Below, piece after piece: positions 34,657 to 44,216 of a stretch of 64,000 nt of DNA. Position numbers and translations under genes: made by a program. Origin of the DNA: Bacteriovoracaceae bacterium (GTDB lineage Bacteria; Bdellovibrionota; Bacteriovoracia; Bacteriovoracales; Bacteriovoracaceae); NCBI GenBank assembly GCA_016784965.1, contig JADHTQ010000003.1:1-64000 (forward strand), written 5' to 3'. Each line of letters begins with the position of its first letter. Position 1 is the stretch's first letter. The notes below the pieces were generated by a model. That model saw only the letters and a list, made by a program, of their open reading frames with translations, did not search any database and was not told where the DNA came from.

Positions 34657-35070
34657 TTAATCAGAAGAAATATCCTGTACATTGATTCCATTTTTTTTTA
34701 GAAGTTGAGTGAAAATACCATCACCTTCAATAAGCTTTTTTGAAAATGTGCCATCATAGATTTGTCCACATCCACACATTGGTGATTTGGACTTTAGGTA
34801 AGCCTGATCGCATTTACTAAGGATGGCAATTTTTAAAGCTTCCTGGGCACCATGAACAAATTTTTCTGTAAGACGTAGACCGTTTTTGTCAACTACTTTG
34901 CCATTGAGTATTTCTGCTGGAACTCTTGGTGTAGAAAGGCCTGCCAGTTGTTCTGGGCAAACGGGTATTCCTAGTCCATTTTTGACTAGTTCCATCATTT
35001 GTTGATTTTCTAGTGTCTTACAATCATACCGACATGATATGCCAATAAGACAAGCGCTTATGAGTTTCAT
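34657..35070 (-). CDS. DUF523 family protein
   Basis: 137 residues. The family signatures are clear: ISACLIGISCRYDCKT at the N-terminus, PVCPEQLAGLSTPRVPAEI, and SPMCGCGQIYDGTFS. Several conserved Cys residues suggest metal or nucleotide chemistry, but the function of DUF523 is not established. It is cytoplasmic. Convergent with flagellin across the shared terminator. Confidence 0.9.
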   Translation of the reverse strand: MKLISACLIGISCRYDCKTLENQQMMELVKNGLGIPVCPEQLAGLSTPRVPAEILNGKVVDKNGLRLTEKFVHGAQEALKIAILSKCDQAYLKSKSPMCGCGQIYDGTFSKKLIEGDGIFTQLLKKNGINVQDISSD

Positions 35071-35207
35071 AGTAGATAAATGTATACAACATTGCTTGCG
35101 TTCGTGTAAATAATAATCTTATTGACTATTTTTTGATAGAAATACTACACTTTAATCCTTTTAAAAGTGAGCACTTATAAAATTAAAGATCTTGTTGGAG
35201 GAGCTTT

Positions 35208-36089
35208 ATGAGTTTGAAAATGATTGTTACTGTTAAACAGGTTCCAGACACCCATAACATTGTGGGTGATGCGATGAAGCCTGATGGAACAGTTAACCGG
35301 GCGGTTTTGCCTACAATCTTTAATCCCGAAGACCTAAATGCCTTAGAAGAGGCGTTATCGATAAAAGAAACAGTGGGGGGATCCATAACAGTCATTACAA
35401 TGGGGCCACCAAAAGCGGTTGAGGTTTTAAAAGAATCGCTCTATAGAGGGGCGGATGATGTAGTCTTGATCTCTGATCGAAAGTTTGCAGGCGCTGATAC
35501 TTTGGCCACCTCTTATGCTTTAAAGTGTGCAATTGAAAAACTTGGAGATTATGATCTAGTCTTATGTGGAAGACAGGCCATAGATGGTGATACCGCACAA
35601 GTTGGACCACAGATTGCTGAAAAACTTGGTATCAACCAAATCACAGGTCTCGTTTCAGTGCTGGCGGCAAGTAAAAAATCAATCACAATCAAGCGGCAGG
35701 TAGATGATGGCTTTGAAATTGTCAGATCTAAATATCCACTGCTAGTTACGGTCAACTCAACTGCCAATGAACCCAGGTCTCCACGGGCCAAAAGAGTTAT
35801 GGCCTATAAAAATATTGATCGAAAGTTTTGTGATGAATCTTATGTTGAAAGCTACTTAGGTACAGACGGTGCTCAACCATCACCCAGTATACTATCACAT
35901 ATTAGGGAGTGGAATGTAGAGTCGATAGGAGCTGATGCTCTTCAATGCGGGTTATCTGGATCTCCTACTAAGGTTAAAAAGGTTCAAAATATAGTGCTTA
36001 CTACTAGTGACGTTAAACAAGTACCAAACACCGATGTTGGCATATCAGAGTTTATGCGTGAGCTCATGGATGAACACATTATTGGTTAA
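35208..36089 (+). CDS. etfB: Electron transfer flavoprotein, beta subunit
   Basis: 293 residues, somewhat longer than the usual ~250. GGAGG precedes the ATG. Motifs: VTVKQVPDTHNI, FNPEDLNALEEAL, the FixA-type ADTLATSYALKCAIEK, DLVLCGRQAIDGDTAQVGPQIAE (the ETF AMP/flavin segment) and LSGSPTKVKKVQ near the end. The beta subunit binds AMP and passes electrons with the alpha subunit from acyl-CoA dehydrogenase to the membrane ETF-quinone reductase. Followed by etfA and an acyl-CoA dehydrogenase in one operon. Confidence 0.95.
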   Translation: MSLKMIVTVKQVPDTHNIVGDAMKPDGTVNRAVLPTIFNPEDLNALEEALSIKETVGGSITVITMGPPKAVEVLKESLYRGADDVVLISDRKFAGADTLATSYALKCAIEKLGDYDLVLCGRQAIDGDTAQVGPQIAEKLGINQITGLVSVLAASKKSITIKRQVDDGFEIVRSKYPLLVTVNSTANEPRSPRAKRVMAYKNIDRKFCDESYVESYLGTDGAQPSPSILSHIREWNVESIGADALQCGLSGSPTKVKKVQNIVLTTSDVKQVPNTDVGISEFMRELMDEHIIG

Positions 36090-36117
36090 GTTTAATACAA
36101 GTTGGAGGGAAGAATAG

Positions 36118-37131
36118 ATGGATATAAGCAAAAGCGTTATGGTATTTATTGAACATAACGGTGAAAAAATTGCAGAGGTAAGCTTAGAGTTGATCAGTGA
36201 GGCAACGAAACTGGCACAAAAGCTAAATGTTTCTGTCACTGCTGTAGCAATGGGATATAATATTCAAAGCGACTTAGAAATGCTGGGGCATTACGGGTGT
36301 AAAAAAGTATATTACTTAAATGATAAAAGATTAAAACATTTTAGCTCAATCCCCTATGCAAAAAATGTCTGTGATGTTGTTGGTCGTTTTAAACCACAAA
36401 TAGTTCTTTTTGGTGCCACAGTGATGGGGCGAGATATTGCTCCACGAGTGGCCTCCCAACTCAAGTGTGGCTTAACTGCAGATTGTACCGAATTAAAAAT
36501 TGGTGAACATCAAATGGGAAAAAAGCTTTATAAAGATACTTTATTGCAGATAAGACCTGCATTTGGAGGTAATATTATTGCCACTATCGTATCTCCCGAA
36601 AGTGTTCCAAGTATGGCAACTGTTAGAGAAGGAGTTATGAAACTCGGTGTTGCCGATCACTCCAAAGCTGTTAAAATTGAAAAATTAAGTTGCAAGTTGC
36701 CAGATGAAGACTTTATGACAGAAGTTTTAGATATTATTCGAGAGGAAAAGTCAGTGGACCTAAAAGGTGCTCAAATTATAGTTTCAGCTGGTATGGGGGC
36801 CAGTGATGAGCAAGCTTTGGGGCTTGTTAAATACTTAGCAAGTACCCTAGGCGGTGTCGTCGGTGGATCCAGGCCAGTCGTGGATTCCGGAGTGCTCGCA
36901 AAAGACCATCAGGTGGGGCAAACGGGAGTGACTGTTAGACCAAACCTATATATCGCCTGTGGGATTTCTGGCCAGATACAACATCGGGCCGGGATGAGTG
37001 ATGCTAAAAGAATTGTTGCAATTAATAGTGATCCTAATGCTCCAATTTTTAGTATAGCCCATTACGGTATTGTTGGTGATGTTAATAATATAATTCCCAA
37101 AATGATTAAGGCCTACAAAGAAAAAGTTTAG
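36118..37131 (+). CDS. etfA: Electron transfer flavoprotein, alpha subunit
   Basis: 337 residues. The C-terminal FAD-binding domain is canonical: GGVVGGSRPVVDSGVLAKDHQVGQTG, then YIACGISGQIQHRAGM and VAINSDPNAPIFSIAHYGIVGDV. It carries the FAD that shuttles electrons from the dehydrogenase. AGGGA lies seven bases before the ATG. It lies 28 bases after etfB and 10 before the dehydrogenase gene. Confidence 0.96.
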   Translation: MDISKSVMVFIEHNGEKIAEVSLELISEATKLAQKLNVSVTAVAMGYNIQSDLEMLGHYGCKKVYYLNDKRLKHFSSIPYAKNVCDVVGRFKPQIVLFGATVMGRDIAPRVASQLKCGLTADCTELKIGEHQMGKKLYKDTLLQIRPAFGGNIIATIVSPESVPSMATVREGVMKLGVADHSKAVKIEKLSCKLPDEDFMTEVLDIIREEKSVDLKGAQIIVSAGMGASDEQALGLVKYLASTLGGVVGGSRPVVDSGVLAKDHQVGQTGVTVRPNLYIACGISGQIQHRAGMSDAKRIVAINSDPNAPIFSIAHYGIVGDVNNIIPKMIKAYKEKV

Positions 37132-37141
37132 GAGGGCAGCA

Positions 37142-38854
37142 GTGTCTAATTTTTATAATGATAATGATGATATTTTATTTCATATGAAACACATGGATTT
37201 AAAACGAGTGGTCGACCTTAAAGAGGACTACTTCGCGCAAAAGCAAACCCATCCAGAAGCTCCCCTTGATTATGAGGATGCCTTGGACAACTACTCAAGA
37301 GTTTTAGAAATTGTAGGAGAAATTTCGGGTGAATTTGTTGCTCCTAGAGCTCCTGAAGTAGATATACATGGAGCTACCTTTAAAAATGGAGAGGTTCATT
37401 ACGCAAAAGGAACATATGAGGCGATAGACCGCTTGGCCAAAGCAGATTTGATGGGTTTTACAATCCCTAGAAACTACGGTGGTATCAATATGCCAAAAAC
37501 CGTTTACTCCGCTGCAACCGAGATGATTTCAAGGGCCGATGCTTCTTTGATGAATGTGTTTGGTCTCCAAGAAATTGGTGATACCATTTTAAAATTTGGA
37601 TCTGATGATCAAAAACAAAGATATCTACCTCGCTTTTGTTCTGGTGAAGTCTTAGGCTCGATGGCCTTAACAGAGCCTGATGCGGGTTCGGATCTCCAAT
37701 CGGTGATGCTTAAGGCATTTTTGGATGATGATGGCAACTGGCGATTAAACGGAGTGAAACGTTTTATCACTAATGGTAATGCTAAAGTGTCACTAGTTAT
37801 GGCCCGCTCTGAAGAAGGTTCAAAAGATGGTAGAGGAATTTCTTTATTTATCTATGAACGCGATGAACATATGAAGATTCGTCGAATTGAACACAAGCTG
37901 GGAATTCATGGATCACCAACTTGCGAAATACAATTCAATGATGCTCCTGCAGAGTTATTAGGGCGTCGTCGTATGGGTCTAATAAAATATACCATGTCTC
38001 TTATGAATGGAGCCAGACTGGGGGTATCAGCACAGGCCGTGGGTATTGCCGAAGCGGCTTATCGGGAAGCTGATAAGTATTCCCAAGAAAGAGTACAATT
38101 TAAAAAACCTATTCGCAAATTTACTGCTATCTCTGAGATGCTAAGTGGTATGAGGGTACATATTGAAGCTGGGAGAACTCTTTTATATGAGACCTCAAAA
38201 ATTGTCGACCTCAAAGAGGGGATTGAAGAAAGAATTGAACACCACCCAGAGACTAAAGCTGATTTAAGTGATGACTTAAAGAGGTACTCCAAATATGCAG
38301 CTTCTTTTACACCTCTTTTGAAGTTTTATACCACAGAGATGTGCAACCAAGTTTGTTATGATGCTCTCCAGATTCATGGGGGAGTAGGCTTTACTACAGA
38401 GTTTAACATCGAAAGACATTACCGGGATGCTAGAATTACTAATATTTATGAGGGTACTACTCAATTACAAGTTGTGGCGGCAATCGGAGGTGTCACAAGT
38501 GGCACTATCACCTCACGCCTGAGTGAATATGAAAATGATTTTGATTTTTCCGGTATTTCAGAGCTTTTTGAAACGGCAAAACGCTTTAGAACACACCTAG
38601 AAGTTGTGGTTGCCCACGTAAAAGAAAAAAATGATGCACGCTTTAGCGAGTTTCATGCAAGACGTCTGGTAGATATTGCTGCCTACACTGTTATAAGTTA
38701 CCTGCTTTGTATGGATGCAACCAAATCCGATCGAAAAAAGAAGGTCGCACAGGCATTTTTGGTTGAAGCTAACCATAAAATTCAAGCGGTATTCGATTAT
38801 GTCACCTCTGATGACTTGTCATGCCTTGATAGTTTTGATGAGATTATTGGGTAG
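37142..38854 (+). CDS. Acyl-CoA dehydrogenase
   Basis: 570 residues; GTG start after AGGAGGGCAGCA. Family signatures: EPDAGSDLQSVMLKA (FAD/substrate loop), ITNGNAKVSLVMARS, QERVQFKKPIRKFTAISEMLSGM, and the C-terminal ALQIHGGVGFTTEFNIERHYRDARITNIYEGTTQLQ, with the Glu base. It oxidises acyl-CoA to enoyl-CoA, giving electrons to the ETF encoded upstream. At 570 residues it is the longer class with an extra C-terminal helical domain. Substrate chain length cannot be read. Its end overlaps the convergent tonB gene by 11 bases. Confidence 0.94.
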   Translation: MSNFYNDNDDILFHMKHMDLKRVVDLKEDYFAQKQTHPEAPLDYEDALDNYSRVLEIVGEISGEFVAPRAPEVDIHGATFKNGEVHYAKGTYEAIDRLAKADLMGFTIPRNYGGINMPKTVYSAATEMISRADASLMNVFGLQEIGDTILKFGSDDQKQRYLPRFCSGEVLGSMALTEPDAGSDLQSVMLKAFLDDDGNWRLNGVKRFITNGNAKVSLVMARSEEGSKDGRGISLFIYERDEHMKIRRIEHKLGIHGSPTCEIQFNDAPAELLGRRRMGLIKYTMSLMNGARLGVSAQAVGIAEAAYREADKYSQERVQFKKPIRKFTAISEMLSGMRVHIEAGRTLLYETSKIVDLKEGIEERIEHHPETKADLSDDLKRYSKYAASFTPLLKFYTTEMCNQVCYDALQIHGGVGFTTEFNIERHYRDARITNIYEGTTQLQVVAAIGGVTSGTITSRLSEYENDFDFSGISELFETAKRFRTHLEVVVAHVKEKNDARFSEFHARRLVDIAAYTVISYLLCMDATKSDRKKKVAQAFLVEANHKIQAVFDYVTSDDLSCLDSFDEIIG

Positions 38855-39368
38855 AGGTTAGTTTAAAAATTACATCAATTTTTTGCACAGAAGAAGTGGC
38901 CATATTGGCACGATATGCTGGAGTAAAGCTGCTTTTTTGTATGGAGTCTAAAGCGGCATTATCTAGCCTAGTATACCCACTTGATTTGTAAATTTTCGCA
39001 CTTTCAATTTCTCCAAATTTGTTGATATTTGTTAAAATTACAACCTTGCCCTCTTCTTGAAGCACTTTAGAGCGCCATGGGTATTTGGGCATTACTTTAC
39101 CAATTATTTTTGATTTTGTGATAACTTGGGGACCAGAAAAAGGGGCAGGTTTTTTTGTTGCAGGTTTAGTTGGTTTTTTAAGCTTAGGTTGGGACTTTGC
39201 AGAAAGTAGTCTGATGGACAAGGCAGGTCCTGACACCTTACTTTGTTTAATAGCAATTTTAAAGTAATCACTAGTGCCTGTTTGATTCCATAAAACAAAA
39301 ACATGGATCAAGCTGACAAACAACAAAGTTGTTAAATTAAGAATATTATTTTTTATAGTTACATCCAT
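38844..39368 (-). CDS. tonB: Small TonB-like protein
   Basis: 174 residues. One N-terminal membrane helix (ILNLTTLLFVSLIHVFVLW), a short Lys/Pro-rich periplasmic spacer (KLKKPTKPATKKPAPF), and a C-terminal TonB domain with YPWRSKVLQEEGKVVILTNINKFGEIESAKIYKSSGYTRLDNAALDSI. It transmits proton-motive energy from ExbB/ExbD to outer membrane receptors. The start overlaps the end of the BtuB-like receptor gene by 10 bases, so it is probably made with it. The spacer is short for crossing a full periplasm. Confidence 0.9.
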   Translation of the reverse strand: MDVTIKNNILNLTTLLFVSLIHVFVLWNQTGTSDYFKIAIKQSKVSGPALSIRLLSAKSQPKLKKPTKPATKKPAPFSGPQVITKSKIIGKVMPKYPWRSKVLQEEGKVVILTNINKFGEIESAKIYKSSGYTRLDNAALDSIQKSSFTPAYRANMATSSVQKIDVIFKLTSTQ

Positions 39369-41224
39369 GTTAGCCCTACAAAGAAATTAACTCCTGCAGT
39401 ATTGTAGCCAGATATATCTTCATAATTTTTATTTAAAAGATTATGAATGTAACCCCACAACCTAAATCTTTTTGAAAGTTGGTAGGAGGCATTTAAGTTG
39501 AGCAAGGTGTAAGAAGGCAATTTGTGTGGAGAAAAAGTAGATCCAGAAATTCGATCTCCTTTGTAAAATAAACTAATCGTGGCATTAAATTTATCTAAAT
39601 TGTTAAACATAAATGATGTATTCAAATTATGTTTGGGGCGGTTGATAAGTTGGTAGCCGCTATTATCAGATTTATGATGAAGGTAAGTATGCGCCACCCT
39701 ACATGAGAGCTTGGGGGTAACATCAATCTCTAAAAAGTCCTCGATCCCAGAAATTGTAACTTCATCTATGTTTTTATATTTTATGTCGGGATAGACACCT
39801 TGTGTATCGATCATTTGCTCAATTGCATTGTTGAAATAGGTGACTCCCAAAGTAGTATTATCAAAAAGTTTACTTTCAAAACCAACTTCAGCATTTAGAC
39901 TTTTTTCAGGCCTAAGGGCCTGATTGCCAAAAGAGGAGTAAAGCTGGTAGATCGTTGGAGATTTAAAACCAGTTGATAGGCTGCCGTGAAAAAATGTGCT
40001 TATCTTATTCAAACGATAACCTGGAGCGAGTTTAAAAGTTAGATGATCGCCAAATGACTGATGATGATCAAAACGGCTTCCAGCACTTAGTAGAAAATTA
40101 TTTTTATATGAGTAGTTGTAATGAAAATAAAAGGCGAAGTTATCAATGCTTGAATTGTTTAAGATACTACTACTTGTGGTTGTGATAGACTCTAGTTCAC
40201 CACTTTCTTTTTCAAACTCAAGACCTGCTGTAGCAGTATTGTCTGGGTCAATATAAAAATTGTTTTGCAAGGACAGTTTTAATTGCTTGGAGTCTGACTC
40301 AAATGATGATGACAGATTACTGCGCTCATCAGGTTTATTTATAGTGTCAGTTTTATGCATGTTTTGTGTGATGGTCAAAATTGGCTCTATTAGACCATCA
40401 AATAAAAAACTTTTAATAGATAGCTTTGAATACAGTTCATATTTTTTGCTTTGGTAATTGGGGTCATCAATTTGCGACCAGAAGTCGTCCAACTCTACGA
40501 AGTCTTTTATCAACCTAGTGCTTAGCTCAATTGACGTCAGCTTGGTTAAGTTTATAGTAAAGAGTGTATTGAAGCTAGCTGAGTTAAAACCATCGTCTTC
40601 TGTACTATCTTTAGTTTTTAGTGAGGAAAAACCAGATCCTCTGCTATACTCAAGTCCTGTTACGTAACAGATCTTTTTATATCTACCTGACAAAGATGCT
40701 CTACTCAATACATTTTGGTAAGAGCCGTAACCTAAATCTAGCGACAACTTGGGGGCAGAACTTTTACTCTTTTTAGTTATAATATGGATGACACCACCGA
40801 TGGCATCAGGACCATACAAAACGCCTTGAGAACCGCGTAGAATTTCAATACGTTCTATATTGCTGCTACTGATGTGTGAGAGGTCAAATTGTCTGTTTGG
40901 GGTTATCGAGTTGTTCATCTCAATTCCATCAATTAAAAACAATGAATGATAGGAACTACTACCTCGGATAAACAGGGAGCTAAGTGTTTTATTGCTACCT
41001 CCTTGGCTCACACTAACTCCACTGACCTGTTGTAAGATTGAAGAAATACTTTCTCCCTTTTTTTTCTCTAGGTCCAAAGCAGTAATCACAGAGGTTGAAC
41101 TTGGACTATTTAAGCGTGGTCGTTCAATTTTTTCTGCAGTGACGATAATTTGCTCATTGCCAAGAGCAAAAAAACCAAAGCTAAAAAGAGTAATAAATTT
41201 GATGAAAAACAACAGGCAGCTCAC
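39359..41224 (-). CDS. btuB: TonB-dependent receptor, BtuB-like
   Basis: 621 residues from GTG 41224, with GGAG five bases upstream; an upstream in-frame GTG at 41230 abuts that site. Signal peptide LLFFIKFITLFSFGFFALG. The plug domain has a TonB-box-like EQIIVTAEKIERP and VSGVSVSQGGSNKTLSSLFIRGSSSYHSLFLIDG; the 22-strand barrel ends in VGLTWM. It imports a bulky ligand across the outer membrane. A cobalamin riboswitch in its leader and downstream BtuFCD-type genes point to vitamin B12. tonB overlaps its end. Confidence 0.93.
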   Translation of the reverse strand: MSCLLFFIKFITLFSFGFFALGNEQIIVTAEKIERPRLNSPSSTSVITALDLEKKKGESISSILQQVSGVSVSQGGSNKTLSSLFIRGSSSYHSLFLIDGIEMNNSITPNRQFDLSHISSSNIERIEILRGSQGVLYGPDAIGGVIHIITKKSKSSAPKLSLDLGYGSYQNVLSRASLSGRYKKICYVTGLEYSRGSGFSSLKTKDSTEDDGFNSASFNTLFTINLTKLTSIELSTRLIKDFVELDDFWSQIDDPNYQSKKYELYSKLSIKSFLFDGLIEPILTITQNMHKTDTINKPDERSNLSSSFESDSKQLKLSLQNNFYIDPDNTATAGLEFEKESGELESITTTSSSILNNSSIDNFAFYFHYNYSYKNNFLLSAGSRFDHHQSFGDHLTFKLAPGYRLNKISTFFHGSLSTGFKSPTIYQLYSSFGNQALRPEKSLNAEVGFESKLFDNTTLGVTYFNNAIEQMIDTQGVYPDIKYKNIDEVTISGIEDFLEIDVTPKLSCRVAHTYLHHKSDNSGYQLINRPKHNLNTSFMFNNLDKFNATISLFYKGDRISGSTFSPHKLPSYTLLNLNASYQLSKRFRLWGYIHNLLNKNYEDISGYNTAGVNFFVGLTWM

Positions 41225-41287
41225 GAACACTCCTTTGGTCTTCCCCTAGAAAACCGACAACAGGATCGCTAATTAAAAAAAAGCGAA

Positions 41288-41380
41288 CTTACATAAAGAG
41301 TATTCGGACTTGTAGGATAGACCTAGTTACCGTTGCGGGGCAGCTTCAGATTTGCACTGAATTCCCTCTGTGACTGTAAG
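41288..41380 (-). promoter_or_regulatory. Cobalamin riboswitch in the btuB leader
   Basis: On the - strand the aptamer core reads GAGGGAATTCAGTGCAAATC then TGAAGCTGCCCCGCAACGGTAA, matching the conserved cobalamin aptamer, with a B12-box-like AAGTCCGAATAC at its 3' side. The closing stem is CTTACA (41375-41380) with TGTAAG (41288-41293). It lies 64 bases upstream of the receptor start. B12 binding is expected to lower btuB expression; the RBS-proximal stem GGTTTTC/GAAGACC and the anti-SD-like ACTCTTT suggest control of translation. Confidence 0.93.
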
Positions 41381-41387
41381 CTTAAAA

Positions 41388-41417
41388 AACATGGCATAGT
41401 AAGAGATCAGTTGTCAA
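41388..41417 (-). promoter_or_regulatory. Promoter of the btuB transcript
   Basis: A perfect TTGACA (41412-41417) four bases after the sensor kinase stop, with a weak -10 CATGTT (41388-41393) at 18 bases. The predicted start, near 41381, falls just before the riboswitch, which supports the call. Confidence 0.5.
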
Positions 41418-41420
41418 GCT

Positions 41421-42851
41421 TCACTTACAGGTAATAGGCAAGGTGAACCAGAAAGTAGAACCTTTTTTCAGTTTACTATCCACACCGATATCACCACCTT
41501 GGAGAGTGACTATCTTTTTTGTTAGGGCCAGACCGATGCCAATTCCTCCTAGGGCCTCATCACGTTTAAGGTTAACTTGGTGGAATTTTTCAAAAATTTT
41601 ATCTTGCTGGTCCTCATTGATTCCAATACCAGTATCGCTAATCAGAATTTTTAAATAAAGATTACCTTGGGCCATAACTTGAATGTTTATCTTTCCACCA
41701 GCTGGTGTAAACTTATATGCATTTGAGAGCAAGTTTAAAAAAACCTGAGTGACCCTCTTTTCATCTGCACACACTTGGAGACTTGTGGAATTTAACGTAG
41801 TCGTAATACTTAACCCTTTTTTTATAAACTGTGTTTTCATCATCTCTAAAGCTTCAGATATAATTTTTTCTAAATCAATAATTTGACAACGAATTGCAAT
41901 GCTGCCTGTTTCAATTTTAGAAATGTCTAAAAGCTCGTTAATGAGCTTTAGGAGGTGATAGGAGCTATGTTTAATTTGTAGTAAATAGCTGGACTTTTCA
42001 TCCTCGCTACATCTGCAATCCACACTTTCTAATAGTTCTGTAAATCCCATAATTGAAGTTAAAGGTGTGCGCAACTCATGGTTTAGCGATACAATAAAAT
42101 TATTTTTTTGTGTTTGTACCTCTTTTAATGTGTTGACTGTACTTTTTAATCTATTGCTATTACTCTTGATAAAAGTGCCAGCTATCCAAAGGATGATAAT
42201 TCCAATAATAAATATGATTCCATGCCCTATCCATAAAGGTAATTTGTTCGCTTTACTAAATGGAAGGGTTACGCTTATACCTCCTCGTATGTCTCCAACC
42301 TTGTATCCTTGGTTTACATGACATTTCAAACATCTAGTTTTTACAAATAAAGGCGCTATATATCGAAATAAGTCTTTTTGAGATTCTTTATGAAATTCAC
42401 CAAATTCAAGCATCCTTGAATTTTGTTCAAATAACTCTAATGCCTTTTTCTCCCACTCCAGTGGCTTGTTTTTAGGTCTGATAGGTTTTAGGCTAGTGAG
42501 ATGGATTTTTACTCCCTCACTATTTGCATCTGTAATTTCAGCAACCTGCCGTGTCATGTAGGCTGAATCAATTTTAGTAAGCTTGGTACCGTTTGTAGTT
42601 GTTACATCACGCAAAGGGTCTACAAGATAAGAATTTGGCTGCATCGATTTGGTGATCGGCACATAGACACCATGGTGCCTCTCACTCCACGCTCTCATAT
42701 TGACGATTTGTTGAAAGTGAGTCTGGGCCGTATGAATTGCTAAATTGAAGTCTTCGCTATTTGAGGTATAGATATTCCAAAAAAGGGACATGGATATGAT
42801 CAGCGGCCATAAAGTGGTGGTTACAATTAAAAAAATTAGTTTGTTGCTCAT
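41421..42851 (-). CDS. Sensor histidine kinase with haem-c-binding periplasmic domain
   Basis: 476 residues. Membrane helices near residues 3-25 and 206-228 bracket a periplasmic domain with a cytochrome-c motif, C174-LK-C177-H178, typical of the Tll0287-like/DUF3365 sensors, so covalent haem is likely. The kinase core has H258 in SLNHELRTPL, the N box NLLSNAYKFT, and DTGIGI and GGIGIGLAL. No response-regulator gene is adjacent. I infer a redox or gas sensor. It is encoded just upstream of the riboswitch, but the separate promoter suggests independent expression from btuB. Confidence 0.9.
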   Translation of the reverse strand: MSNKLIFLIVTTTLWPLIISMSLFWNIYTSNSEDFNLAIHTAQTHFQQIVNMRAWSERHHGVYVPITKSMQPNSYLVDPLRDVTTTNGTKLTKIDSAYMTRQVAEITDANSEGVKIHLTSLKPIRPKNKPLEWEKKALELFEQNSRMLEFGEFHKESQKDLFRYIAPLFVKTRCLKCHVNQGYKVGDIRGGISVTLPFSKANKLPLWIGHGIIFIIGIIILWIAGTFIKSNSNRLKSTVNTLKEVQTQKNNFIVSLNHELRTPLTSIMGFTELLESVDCRCSEDEKSSYLLQIKHSSYHLLKLINELLDISKIETGSIAIRCQIIDLEKIISEALEMMKTQFIKKGLSITTTLNSTSLQVCADEKRVTQVFLNLLSNAYKFTPAGGKINIQVMAQGNLYLKILISDTGIGINEDQQDKIFEKFHQVNLKRDEALGGIGIGLALTKKIVTLQGGDIGVDSKLKKGSTFWFTLPITCK

Positions 42852-43043
42852 AGGTCACCATATATAGTTTGCTTCACGGTGTGCGCGATGTGTCAACAGT
42901 AGCATAAGTTTAAATATTTTTCCATTTTTTACTAAACTGTTAACAAAAGTCATTAACTTGATTACAGATAAGACACAATTAGTGCCAACTCCCTATGTTT
43001 TGGGTACAGTTTTCATTAAAGACTTATGCCAATAGAGGATAAA

Positions 43044-44213
43044 ATGAATACGCAAATTCGATATTACATTATAGTAACTAAGTTTTATCTATTATTACTG
43101 TGTTTAAGTGCAGCTCCTGCGGTTGCAAAAGACTGTCTTGTAGAGATTGAAGAGCTTTTAAATGTTAAGCTTCAAAAGCATAGCATGAGATATGCCACAA
43201 GGTTTAAGATTTTTAAAGCAAAAGGGGTAAGGTTAATTGAGGTAAAAACTCCTTGGCAAGGCTCCAAGCGCAGTTATCAATATATACTTACAAAAAATGG
43301 TTACCTTTCATTAAAAATTTGTAGAGGCGTTCAAAGGATATTTAGGCCTGTTAAAGCAGTAGTTTCTATGTCAACTACTCATCTTCCATTTTTAGATTTA
43401 CTAGGAGTTACTAATCGGTTGAGAGGTTTTAGTAATACAAAGTTTGTAAACAACAAAAATGTTTTAAAATTTATAGCTAGTGGAGCGATCAAAGAAGTAG
43501 GTTATCCACCAAATCCAGAAATAATTTATACTCTAATGCCCGACTTAATCATTGCATATGCCTCAGAATCTCCGGCTTTAGAGGGGGTTGATAGACTGTT
43601 AAAGCTCGGGTTACCCGTTGTATACAATGCTGAGTACCTAGAGAAGACTCCCTTGGCCAGAGCTGAATGGATAGTATTTATGGGGGCCTTGTTTAACAAG
43701 GAGGAAGTTGCCCAAAAAGCGTTTGAGGGCATTGAAAAAAGGTACTTATCATTAAAAAAGTTAACAGAAAAAGTAAAATTGCCACCGACTGTTTTAATTG
43801 GGAAAAACTATAATGGAATTTGGCACGCACCGGGAGGCAAGAGTGACTTGGCCACTTTAGTTGCTGATGCAGGTGGAGCTTACCTGTGGCGAGAAGACAA
43901 CAGTAGAAACTTGAAAAAAATAAACTTTGAAGCAGTATTTAGTTTAATCCCGAAGGTTTCAGTTTGGCTTCCACAGTCTACATGGAGAAGTTTTAAAGAT
44001 GCTCTTTTAGAAGATTCGCGTTATAATAATTTTAAGAAATTATTAATAGATGGAACGATTTATAATATTAATGGCAATATAAATAACCATGGAGGCAATG
44101 ACTTTTATGAGACGGGTCTGATGAGACCAGATCTACTACTTAAAGATCTAATCAAGATATTGCATCCCGATCTTTTGCCCAGTCATAAACTTCGTTGGTA
44201 TAAGAAATTTTAA
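43044..44213 (+). CDS. btuF: Periplasmic B12/iron-type binding protein, BtuF-like
   Basis: 389 residues from ATG 43044 (GAGG five bases upstream; an upstream ATG at 43026 has no site). Signal peptide FYLLLLCLSAAPAVA. The ligand domain matches the COG0614 fold: MSTTHLPFLDLLGVTNRLRGFSN, YPPNPEIIYTLMPDLIIAY, and the C-terminal YETGLMRPDLLLKDLIKILHPDL. It delivers cargo to the BtuC-like permease encoded 3 bases later. A ferric-siderophore role is possible from homology alone; the riboswitch-controlled receptor next door favours B12. Confidence 0.85.
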   Translation: MNTQIRYYIIVTKFYLLLLCLSAAPAVAKDCLVEIEELLNVKLQKHSMRYATRFKIFKAKGVRLIEVKTPWQGSKRSYQYILTKNGYLSLKICRGVQRIFRPVKAVVSMSTTHLPFLDLLGVTNRLRGFSNTKFVNNKNVLKFIASGAIKEVGYPPNPEIIYTLMPDLIIAYASESPALEGVDRLLKLGLPVVYNAEYLEKTPLARAEWIVFMGALFNKEEVAQKAFEGIEKRYLSLKKLTEKVKLPPTVLIGKNYNGIWHAPGGKSDLATLVADAGGAYLWREDNSRNLKKINFEAVFSLIPKVSVWLPQSTWRSFKDALLEDSRYNNFKKLLIDGTIYNINGNINNHGGNDFYETGLMRPDLLLKDLIKILHPDLLPSHKLRWYKKF

Positions 44214-44216
44214 ATA

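Noticed and set aside
42852-43043. A second cobalamin riboswitch before btuF
   Set aside because: None of the conserved aptamer strings (GCAAATC, GCCCCGCAAC, B12 box) occur in this leader.
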